A program made the position numbers and the translations under genes. Shown one piece after another: positions 39,795 through 50,700 of a stretch of 64,000 nucleotides of DNA. The number at the start of each line of letters is the position of its first letter. The first letter of the stretch is position 1. The stretch is from Tritrichomonas foetus (taxonomy: Eukaryota; Parabasalia; Tritrichomonadida; Tritrichomonadidae): assembly GCA_001839685.1 (NCBI GenBank), contig MLAK01000763.1, positions 1 to 64,000 of the forward strand. The letters run 5' to 3'. The notes under the pieces were generated by a model that saw only the letters and a program-made list of their open reading frames with translations, did no database searches and was not told where the DNA came from.

Positions 39795-41690
39795 TTAAGT
39801 TTTCATGTAAACGTGTATGTCGTCTGGTTCAGCTTTATTGTCACGCTTCTTCTTGTATATCACAATTGCTACAACAATTGCAACCACTACAATCACACAA
39901 ATTACAATCACTATTGAAAATACAGCAGGCGAGATTCCAATTTTATCCCAGAAATCACTATCAGCATCACTATCTGTGTTAGTTTCGGTATCAGTTTCAC
40001 TATAATCAACTGAAATATCACCAGCTGAAGCATCAGTTGGTTTTTGTGTTGGCTCTTTAGTTGGTTCTTGAGTTGGTTCTTTAGTCGGTTCTTGTGTTGG
40101 TTCTTGAGTTGGTGTTGGAGGTGATGGGTTGGAAAATTGAATGTAACCACAAACAACTTTTGGATCTGGGCAAATAATTGTCATTGTATCATTTGCAACA
40201 ATTTCTTGGAATTTTTGTTCGCATTTTACTACCGAACCACCAGCGTGAACAAATAGTTCGTTTCCAGTACACCACATTGGGAAGCATAAAGAAGTTTCTA
40301 AACCACTATCTATGGCGACTGAACAATATGTGTCTTCCTTTCTACCATCGACTGTCACTTGGCGTGGACAGATCGAGTCAGTGGTAAGGAGAGAGAGAGG
40401 AATTCCATCTGCCAACAAGTTTGAAAGAGAGAAATATCGCTCTCCATTTTTATCAGTAAGTGTGAAATATTGATTACAATATTGTTCATATCTACCCATA
40501 CATTTAACCAGATCGTAATATCCTGGGAAGCGATGGTCATAACTACATGATGGTGGATACCCTACATATGTGAAATATTTGCCCTCAGGGAAATAATGCT
40601 TTGGAAAAGATTCTGAAGGTGATTTTGAGAGGAAATCTCTGAATGGTTCTGTTTCACCTAAAATTGACCTATAATCACCATAAGGATATGGTTCAGCTAC
40701 AGAAAAGTCAACATCATACCATCCTGTGTCTTTAAGAAGAGCAAGAGTAAGGTTTGAAATATAGGCGTAATCATAAAAATAGGCAGACATGAGTTCAGTG
40801 AAGTAAGTACGGGATTCTAAATGACAAACAGCTGTACCATGACCTCCTTCATCTTCCATCTCAATTCCAGAACGATGACGATGTCCGTTTACATCAATGA
40901 ATTCTTCAACACCATATTTGGCCTTAACCGCTTCATGAGCCGCTGGTGAATTGAAAATCAATGAATTTCTGGCACGCCCTGGAAAAGTGATATTGATTGG
41001 CACATTTGTATATGGTTGACCGTTTTCGTCGCGCCAATATTGATAGTCGTCTTCCGCAATTCCGAGAACGTGACAGATTTCATGAAAACAAACTTCGAAA
41101 AAGTCTCGCCTTCCAGGAGTCGAAATATCGCTTGGCTCATTTGGAACACTTTGGAGATTGATGTTAATAACGCCTTGAATAGGTCGATGCGTGTTAGCGT
41201 CGTGGGCCACTGATGAAGCTGAAGCTAATGTTGATTTACTGCCAAATGGTCGAGCATAAACGCCAATGTATAAATCTGTATTTTTCATCTCGCTGACTGG
41301 GACTGGATATTCTTCGATTGGAACAACTGGAATTGATTCGGCAGGATCAACTCTGAATGCTCTTGACATAAACCTGGCGACATTTTCAATTGATTGTGTA
41401 ATAATTTCGTATTTCTTTTCTGTCATGATATCACCTTCCACACACTCCTGAGGAGTTCCGTACCAGGTGATCCATTGACCTACTTCGTAGCAACGTCGTG
41501 TGTCTTCTCTATTGTTCATTTCTAAGTAAGTGAAGTCCATATGGACGCGAATATTTTCACGGGTGGCTTTGCCATTGATTACACGTTTTCTGGGAATCTC
41601 GATCAACTTCTTGTATGGTCTAATTTGTCGAGCAAAAGAACCATGCCCGCAAAATTGTCGATGAAAGACAAGGAAAAGGAGAAAGAACAT
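39795..41690 (-). CDS. Leishmanolysin-like (GP63, M8) metalloprotease, membrane anchored
   Basis: 631 residues. It has an N-terminal hydrophobic stretch MFFLLFLVF as a short signal peptide, then a prodomain-like region. The zinc site HEICH (203-207) and the third ligand His290, in GTAVCHLESRTYFTELMSA, have the long insert between them that marks family M8; the ELM segment is the Met-turn. Many cysteines follow (about 390-530). A Pro/Thr-Gln/Lys-Glu repeat (PTQEPTKEPTQ, about 535-560) acts as a stalk. An acidic patch and one transmembrane helix (about 585-608) precede a basic cytoplasmic tail. In trichomonads these surface proteases act in adhesion and host-protein degradation (family knowledge). 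An in-frame TAA eight codons upstream makes this ATG the first possible start. Confidence 0.9.
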   Translation of the reverse strand: MFFLLFLVFHRQFCGHGSFARQIRPYKKLIEIPRKRVINGKATRENIRVHMDFTYLEMNNREDTRRCYEVGQWITWYGTPQECVEGDIMTEKKYEIITQSIENVARFMSRAFRVDPAESIPVVPIEEYPVPVSEMKNTDLYIGVYARPFGSKSTLASASSVAHDANTHRPIQGVININLQSVPNEPSDISTPGRRDFFEVCFHEICHVLGIAEDDYQYWRDENGQPYTNVPINITFPGRARNSLIFNSPAAHEAVKAKYGVEEFIDVNGHRHRSGIEMEDEGGHGTAVCHLESRTYFTELMSAYFYDYAYISNLTLALLKDTGWYDVDFSVAEPYPYGDYRSILGETEPFRDFLSKSPSESFPKHYFPEGKYFTYVGYPPSCSYDHRFPGYYDLVKCMGRYEQYCNQYFTLTDKNGERYFSLSNLLADGIPLSLLTTDSICPRQVTVDGRKEDTYCSVAIDSGLETSLCFPMWCTGNELFVHAGGSVVKCEQKFQEIVANDTMTIICPDPKVVCGYIQFSNPSPPTPTQEPTQEPTKEPTQEPTKEPTQKPTDASAGDISVDYSETDTETNTDSDADSDFWDKIGISPAVFSIVIVICVIVVVAIVVAIVIYKKKRDNKAEPDDIHVYMKT

Positions 41691-44216
41691 TGGTTCGTCT
41701 TGTTTGAATGGTTATCAATTTTCTTACTTTTTGTTAGGTGCCGAACAGAATTTTCATTCATAGGGATAATTTTTATAGTCATAATGAATGAATTTTATCA
41801 ATTCTCATCGATAAAAATTGAATATAATAATAATTATTTCTCAAAAGCATTGAAATAAATCGTTGAAATTCACAAACTATTCATCAGTAATTCAATATTT
41901 CATAAAGAATTGAGAATTCAAATAAATTCATTCATCGTTGTCGAGCAATTCAAAAACAATGAAAATGAAATCTCTCACATTCTCATGTTATGAATCTCTT
42001 TGAACGATTTTTTTACTCCATCGACACGAATGCATATACAAAGGGATAGAGACGCAATATTTTGATAAAAAATTATGGAAAAATGTTCTTTCGACGAAAT
42101 TGTGTTTGACCCAAATTTCATGTATGAAATCCAAAAGTTAGTTAATATTAAATCATTTAGTTCTGTTTATCGTAGTAATTAACCCCCAAATTTCATCTCG
42201 GCGATATGATTAGTCTTTTCGAACGCCGCTCGAGGATATCGTCTAGCATTGCTGATAGAGTTTCGAATATGCATACGCTTTCAGATGCGTTGAAAAAACT
42301 CATTATTTACATAAAGTTTGAATTTGGCGGATTTCGAGATAAAATGCCTTTTCCATATACTTTCTGAGGTGTGAGAAAGACATACTGTGTGAAAAATTCA
42401 ATTCCAGAGGCGCGGGGAAGGATATTTCGAAATATAAACATAATCGAAGTTGATGCGAGTTTTTAGGAAATAAAAGTAAGCATTGAAAGTTATTGATTCA
42501 ATCAGTTCTCTTTTAAAGCTATTGTGCGTGAAAAATCTACATTATGATGGAATTTTTATGATATTTGAGAATCCTAAATTTTCATGCCAAAACATTTCTC
42601 ACAGAAAAGACAAAAATTTCCTTGTGGTGTTTATCGGAGTTATGCTCAATTTTTATAGATTCACCATTTTTTTGGACAATGAAGATGACCAAAATCTTTG
42701 GTTTTCTCAGCAGAAAATGTTTAAAAATTAAATTAAATAAGAGTGCTTCCTCTATTTTCGAGTATGGTTCAACAAGCACCAAATGAAAGATTTCCATTCA
42801 TTGGAAGAAATTTGGTCTTCCTGATGAAAGAATTATTTCTCTCTTTTTGAAATTAATAATTGTGAGAAGTAGAGTCATTTTCTCCGAAAATTAAGAAATA
42901 TCGAAACAATCATATTTGATCCGAAGTTTAGCCTAAAAAAATCTAATTTTTGGAGTGAAAAGATATTTTCCTTTTTGGATTAAAAAAGGAAGTTTGGATC
43001 CACTTGAGAAAAATAAATGTTCCAAACTATTTATGAGAAAAATCGTGTTTATTCGACATCGCTGTTACTATTTCGAGATATAAATGAGAATTTTGATGAC
43101 GAATAAGTCTTGGACCAATTTTTGTGCGATTTTGATTTTGGAGGTTGAAGATTTTTTTTCGTTTTTAGAACTGTTAATCATGGAATTGTTTCCTTTGTAG
43201 AAATTAAAAATTATATTCGCAAACTTCATCACATTAAATGAACTATAAATTTTTGATAAGATGTTGGATTTTCAAATTTATCAAAGTGCTTATATTTTCA
43301 TTCAGGAACATTGCAATAAAAGACTTTTGCGAGCTTGACAATTTCCTATCTGAATTTGATCTCACGATAAAAATATATAAAATATGAAATGATAGTTCAT
43401 ATTTCAGATTTTCAATCATTTCAATTATTTCAATAAGACATAGAATTCTTCTGAATTCATCAGAATATTTTGTTTCTGTTATCGAAAATTATTGAATGAA
43501 AATTGAAATTCCATTTCATATTGAAAATAGAAATAATAATTGTTTTTAAATTTGTGTCTTTCAAAATTTCAATGATTGATACTTTCTGTATCCTCAAAAT
43601 TCATTTATTTCATATCTAATCCACCGTGAATTTTATTCGAAATTATACCGAGATTTTTATCATTCCTCACACTTTTTTTCAAGTGGAAAGCTCTAATTTT
43701 ATCTCAAACACTAGATAAATATAGTTTTATCGAATGAAAGCACATTTCTGATAAACACCACTCATACTTTGAGAAAAACATATCACATGATCTCACAAAA
43801 TACAATCACTTTTTAAATGAAATGAATTAAATAATTTTACTCAAAAAAATTGATTGCATTTCAATAAATATTTTTATTCAAATATATACTCATATTTTCT
43901 TTGACCATTCAATATTCTATTACTCCTATCAAAAATGAAAAAATTGCTATCAATTCCAATGACGGATTTGAATACATTTTGACAGGTGTGACATGTTATT
44001 GACATTTTTTCACATCAACTCTTTTTTCTGGTGTATGTAAAGTATTGAATTATTTGCAACAAAGGGAAAAAATAAAAGGGGAAAAAACTCAACTGAATTA
44101 AACAATTGTTTTTTTCATTGAGTTGCATTCAATTTTTTATTCAATTATCAAAAACTATTTCAAGTTCTATATCTATTACCTCGTCATTTTGAATAGAATT
44201 AAAAAGCACTTTTCTT
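41691..44216. other. 2.5-kb intergenic region with weak coding relics
   Basis: A frame from ATG 42206 runs 53 codons to TGA 42365-42367 and then another 32 codons to TAG. It is less AT-rich than its surroundings and may be a decayed gene. Two similar short strings (EIVFDPNFM near 42100 and ETIIFDPKFS near 42905) hint at a duplicated relic. CACTTTTT motifs at 43670 and 43807 precede the calcium ATPase. Confidence 0.4.
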
Positions 44217-44228
44217 TCATTTATAATT
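44199..44228 (+). promoter_or_regulatory. Core promoter of calcium ATPase gene
   Basis: AAAAAGCACTTTTCTTTCAT-type sequence. An initiator-like TCATTTATAATT starts at 44217, 16 bases before the ATG, and a CACTTTT box lies about 10 bases before the initiator. Confidence 0.4.
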
Positions 44229-44232
44229 TTTA

Positions 44233-47217
44233 ATGTCTGTTACAGTTGAATCAATCCTTCAAGTCTTCGAAAGAAGTGGCTCAGAAAACGCAGGCAAGCT
44301 TTTCCAAGAAAACGGCGGCATTCAACCATACATCGATGCTTTCGGAACCGATATCGAGCATGGTCTTTCACAGTCCGAGAAAGACAACAATTTCCAAGAA
44401 AGACGTGAAAAGTGGGGCGTCAACATTCTCCCAGATCCACCAAAGCAATCATGGTGCTCAATGTTTATTGAGTGCTTCGGTGATCTCATGCTCAAAATCC
44501 TTTTGATTTCTGCTATCCTCTCAATTATTTTGGCATCTGTTTTCCCAGAAGGAGGTGAAAGAAAGATCGAAAACTACATTGATACAATTTCAATTTTCAT
44601 TGCCGTTTTCCTCGTTGCTTTTGTTCAGACACAAACAAACTATTCACAACAAAAAGCATTCATGGAAATCAACAAACTTAAAAACGAGTTCAATGTCAGT
44701 GTTATCAGATGTGGTGAAGAAACTCAAATTTTGAATACAGAAGTTTTAGTTGGTGATATTTTAACTCTAAAGAATGGTGACCGTGTTGCTGCTGATGGTT
44801 TCTACATTAGAGGACACAACCTTAAAGTTAACAATTCCCAAGAAACAGGTGAATCATGTGCAGTTTCAATCACAGAAGATAAGCCTTGGGTTCTCGGTGG
44901 TGGTGCTGTAGAGTCAGGTGATGCTCACATTCTTGTTGCAGCTGTTGGTGAACACAGCCAATCCGGATCACGAATGATGGATATCCAAAAACTTGAAGAA
45001 GAAAAAGAAAAATCACCACTTGAAAAGAAACTCGATAAAGTTGCAGTTCTTCTTACATACATCGGTCTTTCTGGCGCTCTTCTTACTTTCATCGTTCTTC
45101 TCATCTTTTGGATCATTGACGTTGTTAACAAGAAGAAAGAAGAAGGAAAATTCAACTACGAATGGCTTAACGACCTCGTTCAGAAATTCATGATTGGTGT
45201 TACAATTTTCATTTGCGCAGTTCCAGAAGGTCTTCCATTAGCCGTTACTCTTTCCCTCGGTTTCTCAATGAAGAAGATGATGCACGATAACAACTTTGTT
45301 AGACACTTGAACGCTTGTGAAACAATGGGTGGTGCAACAACAATTTGCTCTGATAAAACAGGTACCCTTACACAAAACAAGATGACTGTTGTTCGTTTCT
45401 CAATGGATGGCGAAGACCAAGATGGCAAGCCAGAACTTAACAAGAAAGTTAAGAATTTATTCACAGAATGTATCGCCATCAACTCATCAGCATTCATGGC
45501 TATCGTCGAAGGAAAATCACAGCCAGAATATATCGGATCATCATCAGAATGTGCCCTTCTCCAGATGCTTCCATTCTTCAAAGTTGACTTCAAGCAACTC
45601 CGTGAAGAAAATCCAGCAGTCATCATCCACGAATTCAGCAGTGCTAGAAAGAAGATGTCAACAATCATTGCTAAAGATGGAAAGCACCGTGCCTACGCCA
45701 AGGGTGCCCCAGATTTCGTTCTTCGTGGATGCACACGCTATCTTACAAAGGATGGTGAAGTGAAAGAACTCACAGAAGAAAAACGCCAAGGAATTCTTGA
45801 TACTGTTGGTAAATTCGCCGATGATTCACTTCGTACAATGCTCCTTGCTTTCCGCGATCTCGATAGTGCTACAAAGCTTCCAGAATGGGACGATCCAGTC
45901 AACATCGAAAAGGATCTTACAGTTATCGCTCTTGTTGGTATTCAAGATCCACTTCGTCCAGAAGTTAAGAAGGCCATTGAAGATTGCAACCGTGCCCAAG
46001 TCGTTGTCAGAATGGTTACAGGTGATTACATCAACACAGCACGCGCCATCTCTAAAGAGTGCGGAATTCTCGAAGGTGATTCAATCGCCATGCTCGGTGA
46101 AGATTTCGCTAAGAAGTCTAAACTCGAACTCATCGACATCCTTCCAAAGCTTCGTGTTCTTGCTCGTTCATCTCCACGTGATAAGCTTAGGCTTGTTTCC
46201 CTCCTTATGGAAGCCGGTGAAGTCGTTGCCGTTACAGGAGATGGTTCAAACGACTCACCAGCCCTTAAGAAGGCTAACGTTGGTCTTTCTATGGGTCAAT
46301 GCGGAACAGAACTTGCCAAAATGGCTTCAGATATCGTCATTCTTGATGATAACTTCAACTCTATCGTTTCAGCCCTTAAATGGGGACGTTGTGTTTATGA
46401 TAACGTCAGAGGATTCCTTCAATTCCAACTTACTGTCAACTTCACAGCTATGATTATTGCTTTCATTGGTTCTTGCGTTCTCCACGAATCTCCACTTAAG
46501 ACAATCCAACTCCTTTGGGTTAACCTTATCATGGACTCTCTTGGTGCCCTCGCTCTTGCCACACGTGGTCCCACAGAAGCACTTCTTAATCGTCCACCAT
46601 ATGGTGAATCAGATGGTCTCATTTCCAACGTTCTCGCAAGAAACATTGCTGGTCATACAGTTTATCAACTCATCGTTCTCTTCCTTATCCTCTTCGGAAA
46701 TAAGACTATTTTCGGCATCAATGATCCAGATGCAGAACTCCTCGAAAGACATACATCTACAATGGTTTTCAATGCTTTCGTGTATATGCAAGTTTTCAAC
46801 TTGATCAATGCAAGAATTGCAGCACAAGATATTCCATTCTTTGAAGGACTCTTCACAAACCCATACTTCATTGGTATCTTCATCGCTATTGCAGGTCTCC
46901 AGGCCATCCTTACAGAACTTGCCAAGAGCGCCTTCGTTACAGTCCACATGAATTGGAAAGAATGGCTCATCTGTCTCGCTTTCGGTGCTGGATCACTCAT
47001 CATTGGGGCAATCCTTAGATGCATCAGACTCAAGGACAACACAACTAAGAAGCTTGAAGCTCTCCGTAACACAAGAAGAGAGCAAATCAAGAAGTTCTAC
47101 GAACATGTTCCAAGTGAGAAACAATGGGAGATGAACATGATCGATTTCAAGAAGATGGAAGAAGAAGGCGAACTCGAAGAAAACTATTTAGATGATGTTA
47201 AGGCAGCGTTATTATAA
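44233..47217 (+). CDS. P2B-type (PMCA-like) calcium-transporting ATPase
   Basis: 994 residues with the full P-type ATPase order. Two N-terminal helices lie at about 80-132; the actuator TGES at 205-208; then helices and PEGLPLAVTLSLGFSMKKM (331-349), the cation-binding M4 signature of P2 pumps. The phosphorylated Asp374 follows in CSDKTGTLTQNKMT. KGAPDFVLRGC in the nucleotide domain and TGDGSNDSPALKKANVGLSMG near 670 come next; Ser replaces the usual Thr of TGDGTND. Six C-terminal helices follow, including a LLWVNLIMDSLGALALATR segment. The SPLEKKLD and NVRGFLQFQLTVN segments favour the PMCA class over SERCA. It pumps Ca2+ out of the cytosol at plasma membrane or vacuoles. The C-terminal tail is short and I see no clear calmodulin-binding helix. 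Codon use favours C-ending codons more than its neighbours, suggesting high expression. Confidence 0.94.
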   Translation: MSVTVESILQVFERSGSENAGKLFQENGGIQPYIDAFGTDIEHGLSQSEKDNNFQERREKWGVNILPDPPKQSWCSMFIECFGDLMLKILLISAILSIILASVFPEGGERKIENYIDTISIFIAVFLVAFVQTQTNYSQQKAFMEINKLKNEFNVSVIRCGEETQILNTEVLVGDILTLKNGDRVAADGFYIRGHNLKVNNSQETGESCAVSITEDKPWVLGGGAVESGDAHILVAAVGEHSQSGSRMMDIQKLEEEKEKSPLEKKLDKVAVLLTYIGLSGALLTFIVLLIFWIIDVVNKKKEEGKFNYEWLNDLVQKFMIGVTIFICAVPEGLPLAVTLSLGFSMKKMMHDNNFVRHLNACETMGGATTICSDKTGTLTQNKMTVVRFSMDGEDQDGKPELNKKVKNLFTECIAINSSAFMAIVEGKSQPEYIGSSSECALLQMLPFFKVDFKQLREENPAVIIHEFSSARKKMSTIIAKDGKHRAYAKGAPDFVLRGCTRYLTKDGEVKELTEEKRQGILDTVGKFADDSLRTMLLAFRDLDSATKLPEWDDPVNIEKDLTVIALVGIQDPLRPEVKKAIEDCNRAQVVVRMVTGDYINTARAISKECGILEGDSIAMLGEDFAKKSKLELIDILPKLRVLARSSPRDKLRLVSLLMEAGEVVAVTGDGSNDSPALKKANVGLSMGQCGTELAKMASDIVILDDNFNSIVSALKWGRCVYDNVRGFLQFQLTVNFTAMIIAFIGSCVLHESPLKTIQLLWVNLIMDSLGALALATRGPTEALLNRPPYGESDGLISNVLARNIAGHTVYQLIVLFLILFGNKTIFGINDPDAELLERHTSTMVFNAFVYMQVFNLINARIAAQDIPFFEGLFTNPYFIGIFIAIAGLQAILTELAKSAFVTVHMNWKEWLICLAFGAGSLIIGAILRCIRLKDNTTKKLEALRNTRREQIKKFYEHVPSEKQWEMNMIDFKKMEEEGELEENYLDDVKAALL

Positions 47218-47783
47218 AAAGCCATGCTTTAGAAAATAATTAAAATTCGTTATAAATCATATTTCATTTGTTTCCATGTTGTTAGTTTCTTCTCCTTTAG
47301 GAAAAATGGGCAATAAATGGTCAAAGTAGTTTTTAAACGGTCTCTTCTTCTCCAATCCGAAATAAGCTTGATTGTTGTTTTGTTGTTGCTTTTTTGGATT
47401 GGAAAAATGACAAAGAGAATGTGTCTAAGTTCAATTCAATGAAATCACTGAATTAAGAAAAGCTTCTATCATATTGGCAGAGTTGTTTCTCATTTATGTT
47501 GATCAATTTTTAAATAATAAGAACGTTTATTTTAAGAATGAAGTCTCAAATTTGAGAACACATATGGACATTATACATTGAAAAATTTTCTTATCAACTT
47601 TTATTTCAAACTCAAAAAATCACTTTTTTTCACTATCTCCCAATATTTAAAAAGTCCGATATCAGAGAAAAAGTGGAATCATATAAACTTTTTCAATGAT
47701 ATTAACACACTTTTTAAAAGATGTTAAAAAAATTTCATTCTTTAAACATCAAAATTTAGAATTATCAAAAGCGATATTTAACC
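47218..47783 (+). promoter_or_regulatory. Spacer with three CACTTTTT/AAAAAGTG boxes
   Basis: Boxes at 47621-47628, 47668-47675 (inverted) and 47708-47715 lie 70 to 165 bases before the HECT gene ATG. The same octamer recurs upstream of other genes here. The TTATAAAA at the ATPase stop matches the trichomonad habit of a TAAA polyadenylation signal overlapping the stop. Confidence 0.4.
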
Positions 47784-50700
47784 ATGAGTTCGCGCGGAAG
47801 CTACGCTGCAGCAAATCGATTTTCACCAGCAGCTTATAAGCGCATAATTAACGACATCAAAACAAACTCTCCTGGCTTTTCTAATACAAAACGATTGGAC
47901 GGACTTGAGAAACTCGCAGAAACTTTGGCTTTTGCTGAGCCAACACAATTGAGGAACTTCCCAACAACGGAATGTTGCAAAGAAATTGTGAAAATCATTC
48001 AAAATTCGAACGATTTATTAATTTTAACGCTATCAACGCAGTGCATTGTAAATTTGCTCGAATCAATTCCAGACAGTCAAAAGAGTATCGTTAATGCCAA
48101 TTATATTTCGATTGCGAAAGAAAAAATTGTATCCGATAATAAACAAAATTCTGGCCAGAATCTATCCAAATCAATTATCGAAAATATTATCCATTCATTC
48201 TGCACATTAACGAAATACAGAGCAAAAGAAATTGGACAGAATATTGGTGTTAAATTTATATTGGATAATTTTGAAAGAATTAATACGGCTGAAAAGCATT
48301 ATGCATCAATAGCAATGTCCAAATTTACATCATATTTTGTTGCTCCACGCTTTGCGAAATCGTTACCAGTGATTGCCGGTTATTTCGCCTCTAATGATGA
48401 AATTATTGCCAATTATATGATTGACACTTTTACAAATATATTGAATTCTGTTGACTTCTCAGATATTCCACTTGAAGTAGCAGAAGTCCTTTCTGCAGTT
48501 ATTATTTGTATAGAAAGCGCCGAAGTGATGCTTCGCGTTATTGAACTACTTCAAAGACTCACATTTAACAAAAAATTTGCAGAAGCTGTTATTGATAACG
48601 ATTTTAATTTCGCTCATGTCCTTCTTCACAATGATACAGAAATAGAAACAAGCATCGCTCTTGAAAACCGTTCAAACCGACGAAACCGTCAAAATCAAAA
48701 TGATCAAGATAACTCCACAATTACTGAGAATGAGTCAGATGATTCAATCAGCAATGAAACCATTCATGATGAAAATGGATCAACAGCATTTAGAAATAAT
48801 AGTGTAAGTAGTAGTGGTTTCTACAGTGGAAGCGGATTTCGTCGGAGTTTTAGTGGTGGTTTTGGAGGTAACTTTGGAAGTGACTATGGACAAATAAGAA
48901 GAGCTATTCTTCTTCTTATTCGATCATTTTTACCTGTTCCTGATTTTCCAGTTGGTTTTTGGGAAAGTGATCGTGCTGTACCCGATAATTCAGAAAAATT
49001 TGCATCTTTTATTCAAAAATTACTAATTGAACTTGCACTTGATAATTCTGGTGACTTAGATCTAATTTTTGTTTGTCTTGCAATGTCTCTTCAGCTTTCA
49101 CCTTGTGAAGTTCCTCATCAATTGTTCCCATTAATGGTTGTTACTTCAACTGATACAAAATTGGCACCATTTGTACTCTTATTAGCATTAAGTATACCAA
49201 ATAAACAAGCTATTGGAAAATCTGGTCTTGTATCCCATTTATCCATGTTAAACATCACTAATCCGATTATTACTCAATGGTTTTCGCAGAAAATGACAGT
49301 TCTTCGTTCTTTTTGCAATAATCCAACAATTGAAAGACCACCATTGAATTCTTTTGAATCATTTAATGAAATCTTTAAATTTATTGATACAACTGACATT
49401 TCTTCATTTGAATTGCACGCTTCAGGATACATTAACAAGTTTTTAGAGCTGCTTAAAAAGAAATTAAAAGAAGATAAAGATGCATTTCATGAATATGATT
49501 TCTCTAACATTGTTAATAGGCTACATCAATTAATCACATATACTAATATACCTGACCTTCTTGATCCATTCGAAGCAATGAGCCCACAAGAACTTTCTAC
49601 AGGCACCATTATTGTGGATATTAAATATAACAATAAATTATATAAGCATAAAAAGTTCGAAAATACCTCATTAATGGTTGCTATAGAAGCATGGTATAAT
49701 GAAACAGTTCTTCATGTAACAACAAATGATCTTTTAAACGCTGCACGACATTCAGGAAGGTTTGGACAGCTCATTTCTTTAGAAAATGCAGGTAGTATTA
49801 ATTACACACATATCGGACTGCTACATAGAGCATTTGGAACCAAAAGATATCGAAGGTTTTCATTCAAAATGGATCTAAAAACTTATTCAGCAAATGATTA
49901 TATGTTTCAAGCAATTGCACGAAATCTTCCAACACCTGAATATTGGCCTTTAATAGTTCCAGAAATCGAATTAATCAATGAAGAACTAAATAATATAACA
50001 GAATTACTTGTACCAAGTGATAAAATTCCAATTAAACCTATTTTTGAACTCCTCAAAATGATTCACAACTTAAAACCATCATTAGATATTAAATGTCTGG
50101 ATTTAGAAAATGCTTTGTATCCACACTTGATGTCATTCTTTCTTGATATTGGCCTTTTTTCACCAGCTATTCAAATTTCCTATCATTATCCGTTTTTATT
50201 CTCTTTTGAGTTTCGTTCTTTTGTTTTTAGAATGATTGCATCTGATTTTTATTCATCTTTATCGTTTGCCCAGAAAACCTTATTCAACAATTCTGAAAAA
50301 TTAAGAAACGGTCGAATTTTTAATCATTGTACTATTCATAGAAACTCTTTATTTGATGATGGCTTTCTTCTGATGAATAAAATCGCAAGTGGACCCTTAC
50401 AATTTGATATAAGCTTTGATAATGAAGCTGGTTTTGGAATTGGTCCAACAAAAGAATTTCTTTCTCTTTTTGCCAAAGAACTCACTCATAAATCCCACAA
50501 AATGTGGCGTACAGATGATACTGAGAGAGAATATTCATGGACTAAAATTGGTCTCTTTCCATTTTGTAATGCTGATCCTGAACTTTTTTACGTTTTTGGA
50601 ATACTTTGTGCAAAGGCGATAAACATGAATACAGTTTTACCGATTCCTTTAAGTGTGGAGTTCTTTAAATTCATTCGTGGTGATCGTTTAACAATGGCTG

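Noticed and set aside
44246..47090. Several ORFs over 100 codons on both strands within the calcium ATPase gene
   Set aside because: Shadows caused by strongly biased codon use in the real gene.
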